Source of the DNA: Litorivicinus sp. | GTDB lineage: Bacteria > Pseudomonadota > Gammaproteobacteria > Pseudomonadales > Litorivicinaceae | DNA: 64,000 nucleotides | Direction of reading: 5' to 3' | Assembly: GCA_028339155.1 (NCBI GenBank) | Contig: JAOLBK010000002.1 | Location: 1-64,000, forward strand | Shown: piece by piece, positions 7,601-15,065 of the stretch | Layout of the letters: every line of letters begins with the position of its first letter | Position numbering within the stretch: the first letter of the stretch is position 1 | Notes under the pieces: model-generated | The model's input: only the letters and a program-made list of their open reading frames with translations | Database searches by the model: none | Told to the model about the DNA's origin: nothing | Made by a program: the position numbers and the translations under genes

Positions 7601-7966
7601 AAAATTAAGAGGTTTATGGGTCTAACGATATGCTTTGCAATAATTTTTGGAGCAATCACTCACGTAGGAGTTAGCCTGTATAGCGACATCATGAGCGCAA
7701 GTTTCGTATTCGGGGGAGCCGTAGGCTATGTGTTCCTTAAAAATGAACCTAACCAGCGAATTAAGAGTTTTGGTAGAGGATTAATATTTTTTGGTTGGTT
7801 AGGTGCCTTGATCGGTGTAATTGCCATTACCGGCGATGCATTTGGAACGTTAGGGAGTGTTGAAAAAATAGCTTCCGCGTTCTCAGTCGCTTTGCTCCCA
7901 ATACTCTATGGTTACCTCGGTAACTTAGTCTGTTTAACCATTTATTCGGATAGTAGCTCTGCATAG
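7595..7966 (+). CDS. Small four-helix membrane protein, MotA-like
   Basis: 123 residues with four predicted membrane segments (about 8-25, 33-50, 62-80, 92-115). The third and fourth resemble the proton/sodium-channel helices of MotA/TolQ-type stators: GWLGALIGVIAITGD followed by ASAFSVALLPILYGYLGN, to be compared with GTLVGLVLMLGN and AVALLTTLYGALLAN in the PomA encoded at 58961. The ~100-residue cytoplasmic domain that MotA carries between helices 2 and 3 is missing, replaced by a 15-residue loop. No MotB partner is adjacent. A CTGGAGAAC ribosome site stands 8-10 bases before the ATG. TctB of tricarboxylate transporters is an alternative four-helix protein of similar size but fits less well. 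Confidence 0.5.
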   Translation: MTKIKRFMGLTICFAIIFGAITHVGVSLYSDIMSASFVFGGAVGYVFLKNEPNQRIKSFGRGLIFFGWLGALIGVIAITGDAFGTLGSVEKIASAFSVALLPILYGYLGNLVCLTIYSDSSSA

Positions 7967-8405
7967 GAGTTAGTAATTGAAACTTCTGCTAGACATCCTT
8001 TCCTGTCAAAACTGAGCTTTCGATAGGCTATGGTGCTTTGATGGCTGTAAGTTATTCACATACAAGCTAGCAAGTATTAATTACGAATAAGTCACTGATT
8101 TTGATAGAATTAGTTAATTTTTTACATCTATCTAATCTTATTTTTTATCACTGCTCATACCACTAAGGTGATTCCTTAAATTCTGTTCTGCACAGATCAT
8201 GATCTTTATTTACTTGGTGGGCCAGTAGGGGCCCCCGGGGGGGGCTAAACAGCCTTTAAAGTATTCTTAGTATCCACTTCCATTTACCAAAAGCTGATTT
8301 CAAACAGGCGTTGTATCTTTGTTAAGAAAAATAAAATCAGTCTTTCTAGACGGTCATTTTAACGAAAGATTCGGGTAAAATTTGAATAGTTGGTTTTGAA
8401 GAGCG
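7967..8405. other. Non-coding spacer with a G/C homopolymer block
   Basis: About 440 bp of AT-rich DNA without a credible gene. At 8227-8244 it contains an abrupt run of GGGG-CCCCC-GGGGGGGG, very unlike its surroundings. I see no tRNA, inverted terminal repeat or insertion sequence end. Confidence 0.5.
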
Positions 8406-8561
8406 GTGTGCCGATTGTTGCCCTTATTTTTGTGAATTGTTTTGATGCTTGGGTGCAACAGTAGTGAGCGGATAAAGAATAGATATTCTGAATATAGTAT
8501 CAACGAATTTAATAAAGCCTTCATCGAGCGAAGTCATGAATCGAGTAAAGACATAAACTGA
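8406..8561 (+). pseudogene. Possible broken small lipoprotein
   Basis: One frame reads VPIVALIFVNC (hydrophobic signal core) and another, one base over, reads IVLMLGCNSSERIKNRYSEY up to a TGA at 8559-8561. Joined, they would make a ~50-residue lipoprotein with lipobox LMLGC; as written, an in-frame TGA at 8433-8435 separates them. It ends ten bases before the first possible start of the channel gene. Weak call: it could be chance. Confidence 0.25.
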
Positions 8562-8570
8562 ATTTAATTT

Positions 8571-9674
8571 GTGGCTCTATTTGTTATTCTGGGCCCACGC
8601 TTTTATCAAAAGGAATGCAAATTGACGTTTAGATTTTTTTTAGAGCGTTTTGTAACTTTAATAACAGTATTTTTATTAGCAGTAAATGCGTTTGGACAAG
8701 CCAGCGAGTCGATCGTGAGGTCATCCTTAATAGTGACCGAAATTAGTGATATCAGCATCCAAGAATCTACTTTTTATGCGAAGGCTGAATTATCCCTTAT
8801 GTGGCGCCCCACAGACGAAACAAGCGTCGCCTTGAATCTAGGAAACACGATTAAATATTCACTGGCGCAACTCGCTTCTGAAGGCCGATTGCCGTGGATT
8901 CCAGAATTTTTCGTTGCCAACTCTGTGCTTCCAAGAGAGCGGATGGCGCAAACGCTGACCGTTTATCCGGATGGGACTTTTGAGTTATTCGAACGGTTTG
9001 GGGCCGCGCTAAAGTTAAGTGATCCCATGCCTTCCTACCCTTTTGGCTCTCAAAAAATCGAATTAATAATAATGCCAACGAATGACTCAGTTGAAACCTT
9101 CAGATTTATTCCCAAGCTCTTTCAGGTGGGCAATGCTAATTCTCAAGAAGCCATCACTGGTAATTGGAATTTGATTCGCAACTATTCTTCAACACAAGAT
9201 TACCCGACCTTGAAATATGACGGCGTAGAGTATCTTTCAAAATTGAATTACACCCTACTTTTAGATCATGATTTTTTTGTGATTTTACAAGCGGCTTTGG
9301 GGCCAATATTTTTGATTACACTTCTTTCGTTATTCATCAACCGATATTGCGTGATACAGGAAACTGAGTCTGGAGGCGATAACGGAAACTGGCGAATTGG
9401 TGGGCAGTTGACGCTTCTGCTAACAGTTTTTGCTCTCAAGTTTTCGCTGGGAGACCAGATGCCTCAGGTTGAATATCTGACTTTTCTGGACGCTCTATTT
9501 ATCATCTCTGAGATTGTAATCAGCCTATGTCTTTTCGTTGGTATATTCTCCATTTACAAAGTCCAAACTGGTGATTTGGTGGTCGGGCAAAAAATCGACC
9601 GCCTCGGGACACCAATTATAAGCGTAGTTACCCTCATTCTTTTTACATGGTCAGTTTTTTATGCGTTTATTTAA
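8571..9674 (+). CDS. Pentameric ligand-gated ion channel (GLIC/ELIC-type)
   Basis: The best start is TTG 8622 (AAAGGA nine bases upstream), giving 350 residues with signal peptide MTFRFFLERFVTLITVFLLA. The frame is open from GTG 8571. The extracellular domain shows the prokaryotic channel pattern: STFYAKAELSLMW, then WIPEFFVANS, then VYPDGTFELFERFGAAL, then the Pro-loop MPSYPFGSQKIEL (Gly where most members have Asp). Four membrane helices follow at roughly 218-240, 258-277, 287-312 and 328-350. The pore helix reads WRIGGQLTLLLTVFALKFSL and aligns with ELIC M2 through the shared T-L-x-L-T-V core and with GLIC through PYMTY-like sequence before M3. There is no acidic residue at the -1'/-2' ring. 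The next gene, a binding protein, overlaps by 14 bp. Function as a cation or anion channel is not determinable here; the ligand is unknown. Confidence 0.88.
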   Translation: MALFVILGPRFYQKECKLTFRFFLERFVTLITVFLLAVNAFGQASESIVRSSLIVTEISDISIQESTFYAKAELSLMWRPTDETSVALNLGNTIKYSLAQLASEGRLPWIPEFFVANSVLPRERMAQTLTVYPDGTFELFERFGAALKLSDPMPSYPFGSQKIELIIMPTNDSVETFRFIPKLFQVGNANSQEAITGNWNLIRNYSSTQDYPTLKYDGVEYLSKLNYTLLLDHDFFVILQAALGPIFLITLLSLFINRYCVIQETESGGDNGNWRIGGQLTLLLTVFALKFSLGDQMPQVEYLTFLDALFIISEIVISLCLFVGIFSIYKVQTGDLVVGQKIDRLGTPIISVVTLILFTWSVFYAFI

Positions 9675-10659
9675 TAAATTTCGATTCCAAAACAGAGCTA
9701 ATTGTGTTGTGAATGTTTTGCGTTTTTTGTTAATGATAACCACTCTTATTATTCAAAATATAGGTATAGCGGACACTGTTGAGGAGATACATTTTTTAAT
9801 TCCTGGTGGCGCTGGTGGCGGTTGGGATGGGACAGGGCGTGGGGTTGCGGAGGCCCTTCTCTTGAGTCAATCGTTAGCGAAAGGAATGTCGGTCGAGAAT
9901 ATGTCCGGAAAAGGTGGTGGCAAAGCCATTCGATTCTTGATGGAGGAGGCGGCTGACTCGCCAGTAGTCATGGTGAATTCGACACCTATAATTTTACGAA
10001 ATCTTGTGGGAGTTTTCCCAGAGAGTTTTCGTGACCTTACACCGCTTGCCTGCTTGATTGGGGACTATGGTGCTTTAGTAGTGCGCAACGAGAGCAAAAT
10101 TAAGAATTTTTCGGATCTGGTTGCTGAATTCGAATCAGACTCTACTAAATTAAAAGTCGCTGGTGGCTCGTTAGCTGGAGGTATGGATCACCTGGTTATG
10201 GCTCTTGCACTCAAGTCAGCAGGCGCTGATCCGAAAGATCTCGTTTACGTCCCATACGACGGCGGTGGAAATGCCATGAAATCACTTTTATTTGGGGAAA
10301 CGCAGATTTTGTCTACCGGATTGTCGGAAGCACTAGCCTTGGCTGCTCAAGGTAATGTCCGCGTGCTGGTGACGACAGCCCCGGATAAAATTAATGATCT
10401 TCCATCACTTCGTTCTGAAGGATATCCGGCGGATTTCGTAAATTGGCGTGGCTTATTTGGACCACCCAACTTATCGGTCACGCGGCAAGAGAAGCTCCAT
10501 AAAGTGCTAGAAAAGATGTATCAGACTGAGGTCTGGGAACGAATTCGAGAAAAGAATGCGTGGACAAATCTTTTTATTCCCGGAAGTGATTTTACTGACT
10601 TCTTGGGGGTACAAGAATTGCAGATCCAAGCCCTATTAGCTGAGCTAGGTTTTTTGTAA
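9661..10659 (+). CDS. TctC/Bug-family periplasmic solute-binding protein
   Basis: 332 residues from ATG 9661; GTG 9709 (VNVLRFLLMITTLIIQNIGI) would give a cleaner signal peptide with cleavage after GIA. The mature protein opens with EEIHFLIPGGAGGGWDGTGR, the ligand-cradling loop of tripartite tricarboxylate transporter receptors, and has other family marks: NSTPIILRNL, LTPLACLIGDYGALVV, AGGSLAGGMDHLVMALAL, VPYDGGGNAMKSLLFGE, and a C-terminal FLGVQELQIQALLAELGF helix. Bug proteins bind carboxylates or other small metabolites in the periplasm, often as orphans and sometimes as co-receptors for signalling proteins. No tctA/tctB permease genes are present. The 14-bp overlap with the channel gene indicates translational coupling, so the likely partner is the channel. 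Ligand unknown. Confidence 0.85.
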   Translation: MRLFNKFRFQNRANCVVNVLRFLLMITTLIIQNIGIADTVEEIHFLIPGGAGGGWDGTGRGVAEALLLSQSLAKGMSVENMSGKGGGKAIRFLMEEAADSPVVMVNSTPIILRNLVGVFPESFRDLTPLACLIGDYGALVVRNESKIKNFSDLVAEFESDSTKLKVAGGSLAGGMDHLVMALALKSAGADPKDLVYVPYDGGGNAMKSLLFGETQILSTGLSEALALAAQGNVRVLVTTAPDKINDLPSLRSEGYPADFVNWRGLFGPPNLSVTRQEKLHKVLEKMYQTEVWERIREKNAWTNLFIPGSDFTDFLGVQELQIQALLAELGFL

Positions 10660-11015
10660 TTTTGCTATCCGGGCCAAGCTCTTATTAGGTCTTGGACTTT
10701 GGCAAACATTGCTTTTACTTCAGGATGTTCTGAGTAAATTTCTATGCACAGATAACTGACATCTTTCACAGGCTATCCTTAATTTTTCCTAATACCCAAA
10801 ACACTTCCTCCTCCTAGTTATTATCCTTTGTGTATCTAGCTCTCTAGAGCATTACAGCTATGCAGTCATCAAAGTCTCAGAAAGTATTAATAATAGATGT
10901 ATTCAATTATCATCAAAAAGTCGCTATATGTTCTAAAAAGTGCTTAAAAATTATTAAATAACTCAAAATTACCTATAATTAGAACAATATATAGCGCCTA
11001 TACAGGCACATTCTT
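10660..11015. other. 356-bp AT-rich spacer
   Basis: Between the converging binding-protein gene and integrase remnant. Strongly AT-rich toward its right end; no open frame or strong hairpin seen. Confidence 0.45.
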
Positions 11016-12543
11016 TTAGGCTTTGTAGAGCTGAATAACCTTTTCATTGTTCTCATTGAGAAAGCCCATCGCTTTGCTTACCGCCATTTCGAACCGTTTC
11101 ACCATCTCTGTCGAGCCGATTCCCTGCCGCCCGTAATGTTTGAGCATTTGCGATTGCCCATTGTCTCCGGCCCATCCTGCGAGGTAGAGGATATCCATCG
11201 GTTTGGCATCGGCCGCGTGCAGATAAAATTTGAAGCTGTGGCGAGTGCAGTAGGTTGTGTAGCCTACACGGCCGGGATCACAGGCTTTAAAATAGTCGTT
11301 GAGCTGACGGTTAATGTTGGATTCAGAGGTTGCCCATTGGTAGCCGTTAGCCGTCATCACTACCAGTGCTTTTGGCAGTGCTGTGGGCTGCCCTTCATCC
11401 ATGCAGTCTAGAAGTTGTTGAAGTCGCTCGACCCGCAACGGTAAAGGCACGATCCGCTTGCGATCTTTGGTTTTCAGTTCAGTGTCATACAGACTGATGT
11501 GGGGGGTGCCTGCCTCCAAATGGATGTCATGACGCTCCAGCCGGATCAGCTCCGACATAATGGTCGACGATTGGCAAAGTATCGTGAAGACAAATTCCTT
11601 CCAAGGCTGATACTTTTTGTCTGCTTGGTCTTGGATCAGATTCCATAATACCCGATAGGTGTCTTTTGGTATGACTGGGCGTTGCTTCTCTTCCGTTTTG
11701 ATATCAAGCCGCGGCATAACCCACTGAAGGTCAAGCGCTTTGGCTTGCCGTGCATAATTTAATACGGCGCGGATCACACCTAATTCCCGTTTCAACGTTT
11801 GATCCTGAACCTGTCTGCCTTTTTGAGCATCCAGCCATGCTCTGAGTCCATCGTTGATGGATTGATTGGTAAGCACTTCGTCACCGACAACAGAGACAAA
11901 CGATTGCCATCGGCGGAGTGTCTTCTGGTGCTTTTGGCTGCTTACATCGAGGTTTTTTCTGGAGGCATAAATATCCCACAGATCGCCGAAAATGACGGGT
12001 TTTCTCGATGATTTCTATTCGGTGTAAGCAATCCAAGCTTCTCGCTGTAATTGCACCTCTGGAAGCATCTGGTGAACTCTAGGAAGAAGCCCACTCCCAT
12101 TCTCACGGGCTTCCACCTGATGGCGCTGTGTCCAATCTACGAGGTCATTAAATGCCCCAGAGAACTCTCGTGTATTGTCGATAAATTCAAAATGATGATT
12201 GTGTTCGTTTTCGTCGGCGATCCCGCCTAGAGCGCCGCCGTGAGTATTGAGGTTAAATATCTTGAGGTGAGCTTCAGCCCTCCCTGCGACGCTCTCTTTG
12301 ATCCAATGTGTGTGGGTTTCGTTCTTTGATATTGGTGAGCGATGTTTCAAAAGTTTGATGAATTAGCGTCCAAGCACTGATGACTTCAGTAACGGGCGCA
12401 TCAATTTTAAGGCCCAAGGGGCGTTTCCAAGATTTTTTTTCATTCCAATAGGGATGCGCTAAGACAGCTTTCGGTACGCGCCGTTCGTACTGCCAGTACC
12501 CGTTATTTCCGGTAAGATGTTTGATGTTCATTAGCTCATCCAT
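11016..12543 (-). pseudogene. Tyrosine-recombinase integrase, frameshift plus nonsense
   Basis: Read leftward from ATG 12543, a first frame encodes ~75 residues of an N-terminal segment (HLTGNNGYWQYERRVPKAVL, typical of phage-like integrases), then a frameshift lies between about 12350 and 12300. The second frame continues with ISKNETHTHWIKESVAGRAE and runs into a TAG at 12015-12017, after which the same frame is open to 11016 and holds the SAM-like core-binding and catalytic domains. In the catalytic part I see LYDTELKTKDRKRIVPLPLR, the TRHSFKFYLH box (R and H) and HYGRQG with the presumed nucleophile Tyr. Full length would be ~509 residues. It abuts the tRNA-Leu target, consistent with its role in integrating the island. 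Two lesions make activity improbable unless the pieces are expressed separately. Confidence 0.85.
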
Positions 12544-12660
12544 ACGGGCAGTGTACGAACAAAAATAAATAATGTCCCTACTAATGTCCCTAAATTAGGC
12601 GCATTTCAAAGGCTAAATATTCAATAAGATAATGATTTAATTGATTTTTTAAATATAAAG

Positions 12661-12678
12661 ATGGTGCCCAGGAGAGGA
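12661..12678 (+). repeat. Attachment core within tRNA-Leu 3' end
   Basis: Eighteen bases identical to 3332-3349, covering the encoded CCA, acceptor stem and part of the T-arm of the tRNA. The integration therefore left a complete tRNA gene at this end. Confidence 0.75.
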
Positions 12679-12748
12679 CTTGAACCTCCACGGAGTTTCC
12701 CCCACTAGCACCTGAAGCTAGCGCGTCTACCAATTTCGCCACCTGGGC
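12662..12748 (-). tRNA. tRNA-Leu (anticodon CAG)
   Basis: 87 nt with a seven-pair acceptor stem (GCCCAGG with CCTGGGC), discriminator A and encoded CCA at 12662-12664. The D-arm contains AAATTGGTAGAC, the anticodon loop is TTCAGGT inside a CTAGC/GCTAG stem (anticodon CAG, reading CUG), a long class II variable arm follows, and the T-loop is GGTTCAAGTCC. The structure is complete despite serving as the island target. Confidence 0.95.
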
Positions 12749-12818
12749 AAGGGCAACCTGAGGCGCAAAAATATAGAGAGGACTCTACCGTAAGTCAAGG
12801 ATAGGCTAGACTATTGCA

Positions 12819-13784
12819 ATGTCCAATAAACGACTTTCTCTTCTTGTTATAACCGGACCTACCGGAGTCGGTAAAACATCACTAGCGATAGGATTGGCCG
12901 ACGAGGCGCCGCTAAGTTTGATCAGCGCAGATTCTGTTATGGTTTATCAGGGGCTTGACATAGGATCGGCTAAGCCTTTGCCGGCTGAGCTGGAGCGTTA
13001 CCCGCATGCTCTGGTCGATCTGGTGCCGCCAGAGCAAAAATTTGATGCGGGCCAGTTTGTGCAGCATGCGCGAGAGTCGATTTTAGGATGCATCGATAGT
13101 GGGCGAGTCCCGTGCTTAGTGGGTGGCACAATCTTGTATCTGAAAGCTTTGTTGGACGGATTGCACGATATGCCGGGATCTGATCCTATTATTAGAGCTA
13201 ATATACGATCAGAGGCAAGTAAATCTGGTTGGCCTGCCGTACATTCTTGGCTAGCTCGACTGGATCCATTAGTGGCTAAAGAGATCCATCCAAATCATTC
13301 TTCGCGCATCGAGCGTGCGCTTGAAGTGGTATTGCTGACGGGTCAGTCAATTCGAACGTATTGGAAGACTTCTGTGAGACCACTCGAGCTAAATGGGAAG
13401 CCAGTCGACATAAGAATACTGGTGCTTTTACCAGAAGATAGGACTGTATTGAAGGCGGCGCTCGATCAAAGATTTGAACAGATGATCAAGCAAGGCCTTT
13501 TAGGTGAAGTTGCTGAGTTAAAAAAAAGGCCCGGCTTAACTGGGGACTGCTCATCTATCCGAAGTGTAGGATACAGGCAGGTATGGCAATATCTTGATGG
13601 TCGGCTCGATTACCAAACCATGTGTGATCAGGCGAAGGCTGCAACAAGACAGGTTGCAAAAAGACAACTGACTTGGCTGAGATCTTGGCGGAATAGTACA
13701 AATACTTTTATTGAGGTTGCCAACAGTATTCCTATTGAATCTGGGCGCCGATGGCTCGGGGAGTCTTTAACACATGTTCTTTGA
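12819..13784 (+). CDS. miaA: tRNA dimethylallyltransferase
   Basis: 321 residues. MiaA transfers the dimethylallyl group from DMAPP to N6 of A37 in tRNAs that read codons starting with U, the first step to ms2i6A. The P-loop GPTGVGKTSLA spans residues 13-23; SADSVMVYQGLDIGSAKP, the substrate Thr/Asp region, and LVGGTILYLKALLDGL follow, as does RSVGYRQVWQYLDG near residue 248. Length is normal for gammaproteobacteria. It overlaps hflX by 11 bp, so the two are co-translated; the hfq gene that normally separates them is absent. The start is ATG 12819, 71 bp beyond the divergent tRNA-Leu, and no strong ribosome site precedes it. Confidence 0.96.
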   Translation: MSNKRLSLLVITGPTGVGKTSLAIGLADEAPLSLISADSVMVYQGLDIGSAKPLPAELERYPHALVDLVPPEQKFDAGQFVQHARESILGCIDSGRVPCLVGGTILYLKALLDGLHDMPGSDPIIRANIRSEASKSGWPAVHSWLARLDPLVAKEIHPNHSSRIERALEVVLLTGQSIRTYWKTSVRPLELNGKPVDIRILVLLPEDRTVLKAALDQRFEQMIKQGLLGEVAELKKRPGLTGDCSSIRSVGYRQVWQYLDGRLDYQTMCDQAKAATRQVAKRQLTWLRSWRNSTNTFIEVANSIPIESGRRWLGESLTHVL

Positions 13785-15036
13785 GCGTGAATCTGGTGGC
13801 GAACGTGCGATTTTATGTTCTGTGTCTATCCGGGAGCCTGTGTACGTGCCCGATCCAGACGAATTTCGATCTTTGGTGAAGTCTGCCGGCGCGGTCATCG
13901 TCGGTGAGCTGGCTGCACAACGCCAAAGGCCTAGTCCGGCTAACTATGTTGGCCTCGGTAAGGTCGAAGAGTTGGCAGCTCTGGTTGAGGCGGAAGAAGC
14001 TGATCTCATAATTTTTGATGGGCACTTGTCGCCAAGTCAGGAGCGTAATTTGGAATCGCAGGTCAAGGCCCGCGTGATTGATAGATCTGGTTTGATTCTT
14101 GATATTTTTGCCAGTCGAGCTCAAACTTTTGAAGGTAAGTTGCAAGTAGAGCTGGCACAGCTTAATCACATTCGGACCCGTTTGGTCCGCGGCTGGACTC
14201 ACTTGGAGCGTCAGAAGGGCGGTATTGGGTTGCGAGGCCCTGGGGAGACTCAGCTAGAGACTGACCGTCGTTTGATCGCAGTACGTATGACTTCGCTTAA
14301 AAACCGTTTAGAAAAGGTACGAAAAACTCGTGAGCAGGGTCGTCGGGCGAGGCGGCGAAATGCACTGCCAACTGTAGCATTGGTGGGTTACACCAATTCG
14401 GGTAAGTCGACGCTTTTTAATCGACTTGCTGAGGCAGATATCTTTGCCGCAGACCAGTTATTTGCCACGCTTGATCCCACGCTACGCAAAATTACATTAC
14501 CTGGCGGCGCGACTACAATACTTGCAGATACTGTGGGTTTTGTACAAAACCTGCCGCATGCTTTGGTGGATGCCTTTAGGGCAACCCTTGAGGAGGCTGC
14601 TGAGGCTGATGTGCTGTTGTTTATTCAGGATGGTGCGCATGAAGATCGCTTGATGCAGGAGAAGGCTGTGCTGGATGTTTTACAAGAGATTGGCGCTGGT
14701 GACGTGCCAAGAATTGTTGTGATGAATAAGGTTGATAAGCGCCCTGAAGTAAGGCCCGGCACCGATGAGTTGGCTCGAGTATGGATTTCGGCTTCAACCG
14801 GTGCTGGCTTGAGCGACTTAAAAGATGCGATTGCGGACGCTATTGGGCAGCATCCAGAAGAGTTGCAATTAATATTGACTCCTTCTGAAGGCAAGCTCAG
14901 GGCTCGCTTATATGATGAAGCTGATGTGTTAAGTGAATCCCCGACAAATTTGGGTGAAATTTGTTTAACTGTTCGAATTTCTGAAGCTCGCCTGAGCACA
15001 TTGCTTCGGGAGGTTGGTCGAAGTTCCCCTCACTGA
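13774..15036 (+). CDS. hflX: Ribosome-associated GTPase HflX
   Basis: 420 residues. HflX binds 50S/70S ribosomes and splits stalled or heat-damaged ribosomes. The N-terminal HflX-specific domain includes GLGKVEELAALVEAEEADLI and the glycine-rich GGIGLRGPGETQLETDRR linker around residues 149-168. The G domain has G1 GYTNSGKST (~204-212), G3 DTVGF and G4 NKVD. The start ATG 13774 lies within the end of miaA. The C-terminal domain is of normal length. Together with miaA it forms the conserved miaA-hflX unit, but the hflK-hflC pair usually attached to it lies 6.6 kb downstream, beyond dnaB and the aap operon. Confidence 0.95.
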   Translation: MFFERESGGERAILCSVSIREPVYVPDPDEFRSLVKSAGAVIVGELAAQRQRPSPANYVGLGKVEELAALVEAEEADLIIFDGHLSPSQERNLESQVKARVIDRSGLILDIFASRAQTFEGKLQVELAQLNHIRTRLVRGWTHLERQKGGIGLRGPGETQLETDRRLIAVRMTSLKNRLEKVRKTREQGRRARRRNALPTVALVGYTNSGKSTLFNRLAEADIFAADQLFATLDPTLRKITLPGGATTILADTVGFVQNLPHALVDAFRATLEEAAEADVLLFIQDGAHEDRLMQEKAVLDVLQEIGAGDVPRIVVMNKVDKRPEVRPGTDELARVWISASTGAGLSDLKDAIADAIGQHPEELQLILTPSEGKLRARLYDEADVLSESPTNLGEICLTVRISEARLSTLLREVGRSSPH

Positions 15037-15065
15037 ATGTGACGCAGGGCCTTTCGGGAGAATTC

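Larger units (their letters stand above)
3332..12678. mobile_element. Decayed tRNA-Leu genomic island (about 9.3 kb)
   Basis: Bounded by direct 18-bp repeats, one inside the intact tRNA-Leu and one at 3332. A tyrosine integrase gene lies immediately next to the tRNA and points away from it, the usual layout, but has a frameshift and a nonsense codon. Cargo genes are species-specific types (RTX protease, polysaccharide lyase, ligand-gated channel), several genes are truncated, and intergenic spaces are long and AT-rich, unlike the tightly packed core from 12.8 kb onward. The element should not be able to excise by itself. Confidence 0.75.

Noticed and set aside
7595-7966. Reading the small four-helix protein as TctB to make a tripartite transporter with the Bug protein
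   Set aside because: No tctA-like large permease exists here, the gene is 1.7 kb from the Bug gene, and its helices resemble MotA better.
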